Assembly (NCBI RefSeq): GCF_030817215.1
Contig: NZ_JAUSZA010000001.1
Span: 6,918,501-6,982,500 of the forward strand
DNA length: 64,000 bases
Source: Paenibacillus sp. V4I3
GTDB taxonomy: Bacteria; Bacillota; Bacilli; Paenibacillales; NBRC-103111
Direction: 5' to 3'
Part shown: piece after piece, positions 19,818 through 30,355 of the stretch
How the letters are laid out: every line of letters begins with the position of its first letter
Position numbering within the stretch: the first letter of the stretch is position 1
Notes under the pieces: model-generated
What the model was told of the DNA's origin: nothing
The model's database searches: none
Seen by the model: the letters and a program-made list of their open reading frames with translations, nothing else
Program-made: the position numbers and the translations under genes

Positions 19818-22529
19818 TCAATTGGACAAAATAAATACAACTGTAACGTCTATATCGGAATTAAGCGTTAAGTGAATGTATTTACCAAATCCATCGTCAA
19901 GCGCCTCTACTTCTTGGGCGTTAACCATTGCTTTTATCCAAGGAATACCCACTTTTACTTTTACTTCATTTTGATTTACAACTGATTTTAATGTAACACT
20001 TGCATTGTTAGTGTCCCAAAATAACTCTCTAACCTCTACCCGGGTCCTTGCCATCAGTCCCTTTATTGAACCCGATTTCCATTCAGAGGGCAGCGCCGGA
20101 AGTATTTCAATTTCGCCTGTATTGGAAAATAGCAGCGCTTCATTTACTGCCCCCACAGTACCAAATAATGTATCCGTACAATAGCAGTCGTTTCTTCTGT
20201 TTGTGTCATGGTCTGTCATCAAGGAAGTGTAATAACCGGAATCCATCATCATCGGCAGAAGGGACGAGACGACCCCGTCGCCGTTTTTTAACCTGGCATA
20301 GACCAGCGCCTTATGCATCCAGCCGTGCCCCGCCGTCGCGTCTCCTGTATTGTATTTATTTCTGTTTTCAACCGCGATAATTGCTGCTTCCGTCAACTCC
20401 GTATTGTTCTGCGTTTCGTACGCAGGCCATGCCGGATAGAGATGGCTCAAATGGCGGTGGTTGTTGTTTTCCGAATATTCACTCATCGCCCATTCGCGTA
20501 AAGCGCCGTCTTTGTCAACCTTATAATTCGGCAATAGTCCTAACAAGTCTTCCCATTTGGCGACAGCAGTTTCATATCCGTCGCGCTTTACTGCCTTTTC
20601 CATGGTTATGACCATATGCAGTCCATCCCGCGCCGCAGCAATATCCATCGTGGCATTTGCCGTAATCGTACTGTTGTAACCGATCGGGTTATTCTCTGGA
20701 GAGTAGGTAGGGATAAGCAAATATTTCTCGCCTGGATTTAACGCAGTTTTACTTTTCTCATAGCACGCAATACCGTTTATATCTGTATAGTATTCCGGCG
20801 TACATAGCTGCTCCCAGAAATTAGCCTGCTTTGTCAGCAGCGGAAGTAAAATATCCTTTTCCAAATCCAGATATCCCTTATCGATCAATTGATTGAATTC
20901 TTCGTCCGTCAGCCCCCCGTCCTTTATACTGAGAAGCGGTTTCAGACCATGGATTCTCATGCTGTCGTTGATCGGAATCTGCCCATTGCCGTAACACTGC
21001 CAATATTCGAAGATCGGGAGCAGACACCAGCTTGCTCCGGCATTCCAATATTGAAACGGATAGTCATTGTCGTATTCCACATGCATTGCACGGTCGATGT
21101 CCGAGTTTACCGACACTTGCAGCGCATCATGCATTCCATAGGACATTCTTGCGTTGTATTCGAAGTCCGGCGTGTTTCTCAAGAAGAATGTGATGTACCC
21201 AAGCTGCGCTTGCGTGAAATGGCCTGTATTCATCGGAGAAACCTGTAAATTCACATTTGCGTCAAGCGTATAGATACCTCGCCAGCCGGGATTCCACTCT
21301 CCGGTCCACATTCCGTACAAGCGCGGTGCGCTTGTACCGCTGCAGCATAGTAAGGCATATCGTCCCTGGTTGTACACCTGCTCCATAAAAGCATGATTGA
21401 TTCTAGTTTTTGATGCCTTTTGCGCGTTGATTAGCGTTACGTTGTCAGCGCTCTTGTCATCCTCGTCGCCTGTAAGAGTAAATTGTGCAGCGTTAAATTC
21501 TGCGGAATGCTTTAGGGCGTGAGGCGTGAGGGCAGCTTGATAATCGAATTTACCATAGGCATCTTTATATTTTTCAGCGACCGCATTCGTGTTCTGAAAT
21601 AAATTGTCTACGATAGCGTATTGCGTCATTCCGGCAAAATCTTCGATTTTGCCCATATCAAATGTCCTGTTCGATTGCGTAATTAAATATACGGCGTCGG
21701 CGTCGATCACTTGGATCGCAGGATTCTGTTCCATTCCTACATTCATCGGTTCATTCGTGTCAGCGAGCAGTACTCTCTTCTTGGTTCCATTAACAACAAT
21801 AATCTGCGTCAGACCTGCATACCCACCATTGCTCAGCTCGCTGTCCTGATAGGATGGGTAATGGGCAACCTGCGCGATATATGCCGCACTCGGTTCCACA
21901 AGCTTTTTGTATTGAAGCGCCGTTAGCTCAGACATACCATCCCTCGATTTGTACATGCTAGAAATGTCATCAATGGAGATGATCATATTGATCTTAGCGC
22001 CTTCAGAGGATTGTGAGATCTTCGTAATCGAAACATTGTCTTCTCTGGATGTAAACGAGGTTCGGATCCACTCGCCAAATTCATCGGTGTATCGTACTCC
22101 GGTTTCGGCTGTTTCATAATTCGTCCATCTCTCATAATCAGACACGGCTCCCTTATCAGTCACGCCTAATCTGAGCTGGTGTCCCGGATGATAACAATAA
22201 AAATAGGTTCTTACCCTCGTTTTACCGTCCGGAAAAGTAATCTTCCATTGATCGTTTTGTTTAAAAACATTCCATCTGGCATCAGCAAGCTGCCCCGTTA
22301 ATTCTCCTGGAATCGCTCTTGGATCTCGAGACGGATAGTTGAACCACATATTTTGAAAAATAAAGCTGTCCGTATAAGGCGATCCTGACGTGATATACCC
22401 ATTTTCGCCATTTCCACTAATCATGCCTTCCCGCCACGCCAATCCGGGATTTGTTGTTGCCACTTCTTTATAGGTGTTAGCGTAATTGCCTTTTTCGTAC
22501 ATTCGTGTAATTTCCGATATTTTAGTCAT
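19818..22529 (-). CDS. GH95-like glycoside hydrolase, copy 2
   Basis: The start is the ATG at 22529 after GGGGGGAATAGC, giving 903 residues without signal peptide. It matches the copy at 7348-10053 over its whole length, with long identical stretches in the barrel, and shares SPENN (Glu near 612), HRHLSHLYP, GHGWMHKAL and the unusual YTLDANVNLQ segment. DNA identity is clearly lower at third codon positions, so the duplication is not recent. It stands alone, outside the transporter operon. It probably cleaves a related alpha-linked fucosyl- or galactosyl-type residue in the cytoplasm. Confidence 0.82.
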   Translation of the reverse strand: MTKISEITRMYEKGNYANTYKEVATTNPGLAWREGMISGNGENGYITSGSPYTDSFIFQNMWFNYPSRDPRAIPGELTGQLADARWNVFKQNDQWKITFPDGKTRVRTYFYCYHPGHQLRLGVTDKGAVSDYERWTNYETAETGVRYTDEFGEWIRTSFTSREDNVSITKISQSSEGAKINMIISIDDISSMYKSRDGMSELTALQYKKLVEPSAAYIAQVAHYPSYQDSELSNGGYAGLTQIIVVNGTKKRVLLADTNEPMNVGMEQNPAIQVIDADAVYLITQSNRTFDMGKIEDFAGMTQYAIVDNLFQNTNAVAEKYKDAYGKFDYQAALTPHALKHSAEFNAAQFTLTGDEDDKSADNVTLINAQKASKTRINHAFMEQVYNQGRYALLCCSGTSAPRLYGMWTGEWNPGWRGIYTLDANVNLQVSPMNTGHFTQAQLGYITFFLRNTPDFEYNARMSYGMHDALQVSVNSDIDRAMHVEYDNDYPFQYWNAGASWCLLPIFEYWQCYGNGQIPINDSMRIHGLKPLLSIKDGGLTDEEFNQLIDKGYLDLEKDILLPLLTKQANFWEQLCTPEYYTDINGIACYEKSKTALNPGEKYLLIPTYSPENNPIGYNSTITANATMDIAAARDGLHMVITMEKAVKRDGYETAVAKWEDLLGLLPNYKVDKDGALREWAMSEYSENNNHRHLSHLYPAWPAYETQNNTELTEAAIIAVENRNKYNTGDATAGHGWMHKALVYARLKNGDGVVSSLLPMMMDSGYYTSLMTDHDTNRRNDCYCTDTLFGTVGAVNEALLFSNTGEIEILPALPSEWKSGSIKGLMARTRVEVRELFWDTNNASVTLKSVVNQNEVKVKVGIPWIKAMVNAQEVEALDDGFGKYIHLTLNSDIDVTVVFILSN

Positions 22530-22587
22530 GCTATTCCCCCCTGATCTGCTCGCTATGGTATTTATTATATCTAGCAGGGGAAGGTTC

Positions 22588-23099
22588 ATGAATCGTTCAG
22601 AGCGACGTAAAAGAAAGCAAATATGTCGCAATTTAGCAGGCAGTGGGGTCAATGCCACACATTCTCCTTTAATTTATGAGGAAGAACGCCGACATCAGCT
22701 ACTTAGGTTACCAGAGCAAGCACTCTATAAGATGGGAGAAGATCTTTCCTTCATACGTGAATTAGCAGATCAGCGAACGTTTTTTCTGGAATTTGATGTT
22801 CAAGAAGAGGGTGGCGCCAAGCGAAAAAAGCGTGTCATTAAGGAAAAACATTTAGCTGAACCTATTATTGCGAAAATTGTTGAAGTTGTTAATTCATATC
22901 GCACATCTCAAAATTATGAATACATATAAGTCCTCCACATTGGAAAACTACCGAAGCTCTGACTAATCGTCTCCGTCAAGGTGAAACTTTCTTTAAAGGA
23001 ACTACCAGGACATTAAAACCAGTAGATGATTATCATTATTCGATTATGAAACAACTCCGCACTTTTATTGAAGCACCTGAAGCGGATAAGAGTAATTAA
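22588..23099 (+). pseudogene. Unknown basic protein gene, probably frameshifted
   Basis: An ATG at 22588 after GGGGAAGG opens a frame of 113 residues (MNRSERRKRKQICRN onwards) with a charged region EEGGAKRKKRVIKEKH, closing at 22929. Directly after, another frame reads PPHWKTTEALTNRLRQGETF and continues to a TAA at 23097-23099. The continuity of codon use suggests one protein of about 170 residues broken by an indel near 22910-22935. I do not recognise the family; its place next to intron and sigK debris suggests a mobile-element passenger. Confidence 0.4.
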
Positions 23100-23164
23100 T
23101 CAAGAGAAAAAAGAACTCCGAAATCAGACTGGACAGAAGCTTATCTTTATAATGGGAATGGTTC

Positions 23165-23717
23165 AGACTCAAAACGCCGTCGTAAGCAGGTTATGCGACT
23201 GAGTCTTCTTTCTCGCGCGTATACTCATCCGAATTTTCCCCTCCAGACTGTTACCAGCCTTCATCAGCTCGGACTTACTCGCTACTACGGAACGATCCGC
23301 CATCTCGAAGCACATCGATTCGACTTCCCCTTTAAGGTTATACCTCCCTACCTTGTCTACGTTTGCGTCAAGGAGACTACGAGACTTCCCTCGGTTATCT
23401 GCACATTCTATTCCATCCATCCTGATCCTAATCACGTCGATGAGCCTGGCAGGTCATATCCCTTTGTTTGTTTCCCTGCAAGATATACATATTTGCATAA
23501 GTTTCCCCGTTTGTTTGGCGGGTCACCCAACATCGCCGCCACCTCTGGTTCACCGCATTCCGGGCTGGATTTTGCCTGCCCTTCAGATTCCTTCTCACGA
23601 GAGACACCCTGCCAATCCTAACCCTGCTGGATTAGGACCTCTAATTCGGCTACGGTACTTTAAAAGATAAGTTACCGAGTGGATTTGAACCACTTAGATT
23701 GTGCCTGTGAGGCGCAC
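23165..23717 (-). ncRNA. Group II intron, 5' part (domain I), truncated and without reverse transcriptase
   Basis: On the minus strand the sequence starts GTGCGCC at 23717, the group II 5' consensus, and continues with an AAGTGGTTCAAATCCACT hairpin matching the early domain I stem of bacterial introns. Further in are GTGTCTCTCGTGAGAAGGAA and a short upstream frame with ATGAAGGCTGGTAACAG, both typical of the region before the intron-encoded protein. No reverse transcriptase and no domain V are visible downstream, so only the 5' end remains. It sits right after the ATPase terminator and its TTTGTTT tail, the preferred setting of class C introns. Confidence 0.6.
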
Positions 23718-23724
23718 AAACAAA

Positions 23725-23750
23725 CCGGAACCCCTAATTGGTGTTCCGGC
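23725..23750 (-). terminator. Terminator of ATPase gene copy 1
   Basis: CCGGAAC and GTTCCGG pair; on the minus strand the stem is followed by TTTGTTT and then immediately by the group II intron. Confidence 0.75.
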
Positions 23751-23760
23751 CTTATAAACA

Positions 23761-24435
23761 CTAAACAACTTCATTCAACCGCCCATCCCGAAACCGCACA
23801 ATCCGCTTCGCCTGCTGCGCAATCAATAAGTCATGCGTAATCAAAATAATCGTCCGACCTTGTGCATTTAATCTCTTTAAAATGTTTAAGATCTCCACAC
23901 CCGTCTTCGAATCCAGCGCACCTGTAGGCTCATCCGCCAAAATGATCGACGGATCTCCTGCCAACGTTCGCGCAATAGCAACACGCTGCTGCTGTCCGCC
24001 GGATAGCTCTGATGGAAAATGCTTCTTACGATCTAGCAAGTCTACCGATTCTAGTGCATGTAAAACGAGCGGCTCTCTTTCCTTTTTGCTCATTCCCCGA
24101 TAGATTAAAGGCAACTCCACATTCTCATAGGCACTTAATCTCGGCAGTAGGTTAAAACTCTGAAAAACAAATCCAATCTTCCGATTTCGAATCTCCGCAA
24201 GCTGTGAATCCTTAAGCAAGTTTATTGCTTGACCATCCAGGTCATAGTTACCTTTATCTACAACATCCAAACACCCGATGATGTTCATCAGCGTGGATTT
24301 GCCGGAACCTGACGGTCCCATGATGGCTACGAACTCTCCATGATCAATATCTAATGAGACGTCATCTAATGCTTTAATCGTTTCCTCTCCCATCGTATAG
24401 TATTTACTGGCTTTCTCGATATGGATTAACGACAT
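23761..24435 (-). CDS. Lone ABC transporter ATP-binding protein, MacB/LolD type, copy 1
   Basis: The ATG at 24435 follows GGAGG and gives 224 residues. Walker A (GPSGSGKST), the signature (LSGGQQQRVAIARTLA), Walker B (IILADEPTGALD) and the H-loop (ILITHD) are intact, and the overall sequence is of the MacB/LolD family that powers export or lipoprotein-type permeases. No permease gene is adjacent, so the partner is unknown. It lies in a duplicated block with a broken sigK fragment; the second copy is at 43798-44472. Confidence 0.88.
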   Translation of the reverse strand: MSLIHIEKASKYYTMGEETIKALDDVSLDIDHGEFVAIMGPSGSGKSTLMNIIGCLDVVDKGNYDLDGQAINLLKDSQLAEIRNRKIGFVFQSFNLLPRLSAYENVELPLIYRGMSKKEREPLVLHALESVDLLDRKKHFPSELSGGQQQRVAIARTLAGDPSIILADEPTGALDSKTGVEILNILKRLNAQGRTIILITHDLLIAQQAKRIVRFRDGRLNEVV

Positions 24436-24494
24436 GCCCTTCGCCTCCATTACTTGCACAGTGTCCAAATAAATGAAGTATCCGATTCGTAACC

Positions 24495-25018
24495 TTACCT
24501 CTTTGCTTTATAAAACTCATGATAAAGCTTCATGAGTGCCCTTTTTTCAATCCTCAAACATAACTCCGCGATATCCCCAGCTCCTTCGCAATCTCCCGCT
24601 GCGTCCGCTCTTCCCCGCCAAGCTCCAACCCAAACCGTCCGACGACAACTTCCTTCTCACGATCATCTAAAATTTCCAAATTGCGGTAAATTTTACTCTT
24701 CTCTATCTTCAACTGCACCTTATCCACGACATCATCCGCTTCTGTCCCGAGGATGTCGATCAATGTAATTTCGTTCCCCTCTTTGTCCGTTCCGATGGGA
24801 TCATGCAAGGATACATCTTTGCGCGTTTTCTTCAACGATCGAAGATGCATAAGTATTTCATTTTCTATACAACGTGCTGCGAAAGTCGCCAGCTTCGTCC
24901 CTTTGTTCGGCGAAAACGACTCGATGGCTTTGATCAATCCAATCGTCCCGATCGAGATTAAATCCTCCAAATCTTCGCCTGTGTTGTCGAATTTTTTGAC
25001 AATGTGAACACGAAGCAA
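24495..25018 (-). pseudogene. sigK: Sporulation sigma factor SigK fragment, copy 1
   Basis: The frame encodes SigK regions 2 to 4, from VHIVKKFDNTGEDLEDLISI through SLHDPIGTDKEGNEI to the region 4 helix-turn-helix TQREIAKELGISRSYV. The N-terminal part and pro-sequence are absent. A one-base deletion near 24553 breaks the frame just after SRSYV; the remaining C-terminus (ending FYKAKR, stop at 24495) is still readable in the next frame. With no complete 5' end and a frameshift, it cannot make SigK. An intact sigK must exist elsewhere if the strain sporulates. Confidence 0.85.
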
Positions 25019-25150
25019 CGTAAATTCCATTAATTAAAAACCATGTAGTGATTGCTCTATACCAATAATTACGGGGATTGGAATACCACTTGCTTCAGTC
25101 AACCGGCAACTGTTTCTGCAACACATCTACACTTTGATAAGTTATCTCGT

Positions 25151-25993
25151 TTAGAAGTTGTTAATCACATCACGCCAATCTCCTACGCCTATGGAAAGCT
25201 CTAAATGCCATTCAAACGATGCTTTTGCCGGTATCATTTGTGCTGTTCCATTACCTACTGCCATTTCAAGTGAATCGTAATAGCCGATACTAGGCTCCAA
25301 AGCACAGGTCACCCGATCATTGAACATACCTTCGTCCATCCAAACACCTATGTAAGGAACCTTGTCTTGTGGGACAGATACGATCAAATAGTTGCCGCTT
25401 TCTTCGCCATATAACCCAGACCAACCTATCGACACTTGACCTTTGTAATAAAACTTTCTCGCATCTCCGGTAACCGCAGGGGAAAGCTGCGGTACTTCAT
25501 CCCACGAATACAACTTTCCAGCCTTCAGGGTATGACCTTCGTACACGCACAGCATCTCCCTAAGGGATTCCGGAAGAAGAATACGGGTTGGTTCCGTGAC
25601 TGAGAATTGTGGATGTGGCACCCATAAAAATGGTAACGGTTTCTCACTATCATTGTCAGCACGGTAATCTAGCCGTACCCGATCCGTAGAAGGGAATGAG
25701 ATTCGTCTCGTGAAACGATATGGAAGCTGCGGACTCCTAACCGAGCAAACTACCTCGTTCTCTTCGAACCTATACGCCCATGGAAGCATGTCCAAATCGG
25801 TGAAGGTGGAGCCGTATTTCGGCTGTTGTAAAGAACGATGACCCGAATCCAGCAGCCATTCCTTCCTTGTAGGCTTATAAACGATAGATACCAATTTCCC
25901 TCCGAGTTCTGGTACCATTTCCATGCTGATGTGTTTACTTTCGATGGTTATGGAAATAAAGCCTTTGTAGGTTCCCATTGTCACGTGTACCAT
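25151..25993 (-). CDS. Aldose 1-epimerase-like (galactose mutarotase fold) protein
   Basis: The ATG at 25993 has an AAGGAAAAG site at good spacing; upstream ATGs overlap the preceding gene. The 280-residue beta-sandwich protein shows the mutarotase pattern MVPELGGKLVSIVYKPTRKEWL and a core around PFLWVPHPQFSVTEPT. Proteins of this kind often accompany DUF5107 genes. It probably interconverts or binds a sugar product. It lies immediately downstream of the TPR part of the DUF5107 gene and is likely cotranscribed with it. The substrate is unknown. Confidence 0.75.
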   Translation of the reverse strand: MVHVTMGTYKGFISITIESKHISMEMVPELGGKLVSIVYKPTRKEWLLDSGHRSLQQPKYGSTFTDLDMLPWAYRFEENEVVCSVRSPQLPYRFTRRISFPSTDRVRLDYRADNDSEKPLPFLWVPHPQFSVTEPTRILLPESLREMLCVYEGHTLKAGKLYSWDEVPQLSPAVTGDARKFYYKGQVSIGWSGLYGEESGNYLIVSVPQDKVPYIGVWMDEGMFNDRVTCALEPSIGYYDSLEMAVGNGTAQMIPAKASFEWHLELSIGVGDWRDVINNF

Positions 25994-26004
25994 ACTCTTT
26001 TCCT

Positions 26005-29000
26005 TCATGAGCACATGACCCGATGAATTCGCGAACCAGTATGATTAGCCTCCAAACGAAGCGCTTGCTCAAACTGCTCCTTTGCCAGTTCAGTATGACC
26101 CAGACCGAGATGCCCGAGTCCCATCATGTATCGGCAGTGAACTTCATTCCGTACGTTCAGGTCGTCCTCGAACACGAGGAAGTCCGGCAAGGAAACCGCG
26201 AAATAATCGAACTTCACTTCGTCGAACAAGTGCTTCTCCGCGTAATCAATCAGCTTATTGAAGCGACGCTTGGCTTCCTTGTCATTGCCCAGTGCAAGCC
26301 AAGCCATCCCTTGATAGAAAATCATATCTGGCGGTTGGTCGTTGTAATACATCGCGCTGGCCGGCTCCTCCAATCCTTGGGAAGCAATAATGAAACATTC
26401 TTGTGCTTGTTTAGCCTCCTTCAAACCGTCATGAGCGAGTCCGAGATAGTAAAAGACATTATTCTCTTGCGCACCTGACAGCTTACCTTCTCCTAGATTA
26501 TCAGGATAGAGGAGTGCTCGATTCAATAAGGTGACTGCCTCTTCAAATCGTTTTTCGGCCAAAGCTCGCTTGGCCAGTTCGATATGGGCAAAAACATGCT
26601 GACCTGTTACTTTACCCTCGCCACCTTCCCAAGGGTGGAAATTGTGTGCATCCAGTGCTTGAATTGCTTTCTCGTGATAACCTTGCGCATTCAGCAGGGT
26701 AATGTACTCCACGTAGAGATCGTCACGTTTGTTAACCAAAGCTTGATGCTCCTCCAGCTTGCTGCAGCGAGTCTCTGGTGTATATCCAAGCTTTTTATAC
26801 AATTGATCAAGCTCGTAGAAAACTCGCGCATCATCAGGTCTGCAAGCAAAAGCCTTCTCCATGGCAATAAGAGCGGATGCTGCATCCCCGCGTTTGTTGA
26901 AATAAGCGAGAGACAGATTCCGATGTACCGTAGCGAAATCATTTCGAATGGAACGAGATGCTTCCCAATGGGTGATCGCATCGTCGTGTCTTCTTTTGTC
27001 ATAATACCAATTTCCCAGGTAATAATGTGCTTTGTCATCCATAGCATCAACCGATATAACACTAGACAGCACTTGCAAATCGAATAAACTATTCGGGAAA
27101 AAGTAATCCGGTTTTGCCGTATTTCCAGCTTTCCTATGAAGATGAGACAGTTCTGATTGCCCTGTTTTCTCATGCAGATAGCCAAGTGTGTAATGAAGCA
27201 TTGGGTACGCCTTTGAATTGTGACCTTGTACGATCCCATCAAGCAATTCGATCGCCTCCTCGTACAAGCCGCAATTCGCATAATCAGATGCCAGATTCAA
27301 ATAATTATGAGCATCTCCGCGCATGAGGCGCATAAGCTCAGCTTTCACTTCGCTGGCAAGCGTTTGCTCACCTTGAATAGAAAGCAAAAGATAACGTTCG
27401 TTGGCTGAACCAAAATCCGCGATATCTAGCGCAAGTGTCTCCTGCGTATAGGTGATCGCATCCTGAATCTGACCCAGTTTGCGGAGAAGCGCGGCTTTAA
27501 GGTGACGTGCTTTGTAATTGCGGGAGTTGCGTACGAGTGAACGCTCAACCAGTTCCAACGCTTCGGCGTAAGCCTTTTTCTCGCAAGCTATTTGTGCAAG
27601 GGAGAAGTATCCGGCATCTTGCCATGCCGCTGACCAAGTCGATTTGTAGAGCGCCGCGAAGGCTTCTTCCAACCGTCCTTGCATTTTAAGCGCAACACCT
27701 AATTGATAAAGGGCTTCACTGTCATAAGGGTTCGGATTACGCCAGGTGAGAGACTTCACCGCTGTCCGGAAGTGACCTTCCGCATCGTTGAACAATCCAC
27801 GGCGCAGTAAAAGTGTACCGTATGCCACATTAATGCGGCTATCGCTTGGGTCGCGCTTTAAACCTTCTAGATAGTAAGCTTCAGGTTCGAATGTTGCATG
27901 GCGATATTGCTCTAGATGCAAGCCAGCGAAATACAGCTGCTCATTCGTTTCAGTTCCGCGGGCTCCTGCAGCGGCTTGGCTGCATCCGGTACCTGCTCGA
28001 TCGACGGCTTGGCAGGCTGATAGGCAATGAGCAAGGTGCCTTTTGCATCCCGCACAGTCAGCTTCAGGTCGTACGGATGATCGTTCTCGTCCAGCGTAAT
28101 CACAGACTTGAACGTATGATTTGGAGACAACTCGACGACTTCCTTCAAATACGTTCGGTGGATTCCCTTTAATTCCACTATAGCGCTCTGGAACAAGGAG
28201 GTTGCATACGCTAACACGACGGCTTCGCGAGTCTTCTCGTCGACTTCTAGATTGACTGCTGCATCGATCGAAGCATTTTTTACGATACCGATATTTTTAT
28301 AAGGCATGAAATACTGTTTAAATGATTTCTCTTCATACGGCTGCAACCACGTGAAATCCGGTTGGTTGTCTGTGTAGACGCCGGTCATTAGCTCGATATA
28401 AGATCCATCCTCATCAGTCAAGTTGCGATCCCATGCTTGCCCGAATTCGCCATTCCCCCAAGTCCATTGTTTCTTACCTGGAGATACATGATGGTTCGCG
28501 ACGTGAAGCAAGCCAGCTTGAACACCATGATCATAACCACCTACGAAATTATAATCCGATTTATATGCCATATAGGATGTAGGAACCGGAATATTTCTGT
28601 AACGTGAAATATCAACTCCTGCGGAATAATCCATTTTATAATACGTTCCAGTCGCGATTGGGAACCTAGAAACGTCTCGTTTGCCGTGGTCGAAGACTGC
28701 TGTTACATCAGGCGGAAATACGGATTGCGTATCATCGTTAACAGCAACCGCAGGGTTCGCCCACCACAAGAATGTTTGTGGTTCCGGTGTCCGATTATAC
28801 AGCTGTGCAGAAATTTCCAGATAAGCTTTGCCCGGATATAGCGTGAAACCGGCTGTTACTTTCGTTCCATACATCCGGTCGATTTCGCTTACCCAAACCG
28901 TAGCGCTTCCATCTTCATTTTCGCTTAGCTTATATTCAACTGGACCATACGTATTCGGACGGTGATGCTGAGGCCAGTTGAACTCGATGCCGCCGGAAAT

Positions 29001-29342
29001 CCAAGGACCTGCTAGGCCAACCAGCGCTGGTTTAATAACACGATTGTAATAAACGAAGTCGTAATCATTCGTTTTGTCCAGCGCACGGTAAATCCGTCCG
29101 CCAAGCTCGGGCATGATCTCGATCCGAACATATTCATTCTCCAGAATCACGAGACGGTAGGACTGCATTTTTTTCTCATCTTCAATTTTATCGATAACCG
29201 GATGGGGGTATACCTTGCCTGAACTTCCTTGATATACACGCTTCTCTAAAAACATCGGATTGCGATCCGGCTCTCCGATGCCATAAGTCGGAATCGAAGT
29301 CTCTTCTTCCCATACACGAACTTTCTGACCCAACATCATCAC
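26005..29342 (-). pseudogene. DUF5107 and tetratricopeptide-repeat protein, split by a frameshift
   Basis: The first frame (29342-27912) begins after AGGGAG and carries a galactose-mutarotase-like DUF5107 domain (PELGGRIYRALDKTNDYDFV, WPQHHRPNTYGPVEY). The second (27921-26005) carries at least ten tetratricopeptide repeats and begins mid-protein with HLEQYRHATFEPEAYYLEGL. In related proteins these are one chain of about 1100 residues, and here one missing base near 27945 would join them. Such proteins sit in plant-polysaccharide loci; their activity is not established, though a carbohydrate role is likely. The divergent AraC gene at 29448 is the probable regulator. Decay or sequencing error cannot be told apart here. 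Confidence 0.8.
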
Positions 29343-29447
29343 TCCCTTATCATATTGTCTCTACTTTACCTCGCCGGAAGGCAATCGCCAATTGACAAAA
29401 TGCTTAATGTAATGGATTATATTCTTATTTAGAAGGGAGGATCAGCC

Positions 29448-30338
29448 TTGGATTATACTAGGAAACCAGAGGGCTTTGAAGAACAAAAATTGTTCGTCCT
29501 GCCCGACTATATGCAGACGGAACTATCCAGTTCGGAGCTGACACGGGATTTATTTATAAGCGACATTGGATTTTTCCCCAATGCCCGTCATCATTATCGG
29601 GAACGCCGCGAGGGGAGTAGTTCCTATATTTTCATCTTTTGCTCAGATGGAGAAGGCTGGATAGAACTGGGTCAACAAAAAGCGTTCGCTCTGACCCAAA
29701 ATCACCTAGCCGTCATACCCGCCAAAACGCCACATCGATATGGGGCATCTTCCCATGCACCATGGAGTATTTACTGGTTTCATCTTCAAGGCGACCATGT
29801 AGCTGCTTTTATACGTTTGTATGGGATGGATACCGGCCCCGTTCATCTTCCGATCGGCGCGCTGTCTGAGTTCAAGTATGTTTTCGATAAGTGTTATGTA
29901 CTGCTATCCGACAAAACCTATTCGCTGCCCATCCACACACACGTATCCCAGTCTATCCGGCATCTTATCAGCGGCATCGGTATTAGCGCAGGAGGTACAG
30001 CCAAAGACAAAAAAAGGGAGCAATATCTAGAACTCGCCATCCGATACATGAATGATCGTTTGGAGGATTCTATTAAGCTCCCTGAATTGGCCAAGCACAC
30101 TGGCTTGTCTAAACAGCATTTAATTTTGTTATTTAAAGAAGAAACGGGATTCCCTCCGATTGAATACTTTTTGCGTATGAAAATTCAAAAGGCAGCCCAA
30201 ATGCTCAGTTTAACGGGTCAGTCCATCAAGGAAGTTGCCGCAAACATTGGGATAACCGATCCTTATTATTTCTCAAGACTGTTTAAGAAAATGACCGGTT
30301 CCTCCCCTACCGCCTATCGGAGCGTTCCGAAAGGGTAA
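29448..30338 (+). CDS. AraC family transcriptional regulator
   Basis: The 296-residue protein starts after GAAGGGAGG. Its N-terminal cupin domain (FPNARHHYRERREG onwards) belongs to the AraC sugar-sensing type, and the C-terminal helix-turn-helix pair includes ELAKHTGLSKQHLILLFKEE and EVAANIGITDPYYFSRLFKK. It is divergent from the DUF5107 gene with a gap of about 105 bp and converges on the alpha-galactosidase gene. Its most likely target is the DUF5107/epimerase operon. Confidence 0.92.
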   Translation: MDYTRKPEGFEEQKLFVLPDYMQTELSSSELTRDLFISDIGFFPNARHHYRERREGSSSYIFIFCSDGEGWIELGQQKAFALTQNHLAVIPAKTPHRYGASSHAPWSIYWFHLQGDHVAAFIRLYGMDTGPVHLPIGALSEFKYVFDKCYVLLSDKTYSLPIHTHVSQSIRHLISGIGISAGGTAKDKKREQYLELAIRYMNDRLEDSIKLPELAKHTGLSKQHLILLFKEETGFPPIEYFLRMKIQKAAQMLSLTGQSIKEVAANIGITDPYYFSRLFKKMTGSSPTAYRSVPKG

Positions 30339-30355
30339 TGTGAATCTTCCTACCA

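Noticed and set aside
23193..23621. 142-codon open frame on the plus strand
   Set aside because: The opposite strand matches group II intron sequence; frames of this kind are commonly misannotated.
23680..23717. tRNA-like 3' half (AGTGGTTCAAATCCACT T-arm and a CAC anticodon-like loop) on the minus strand
   Set aside because: No D-arm or matching acceptor strand exists, and the GTGCG start plus downstream domain I signatures explain the same bases as the 5' end of a group II intron.
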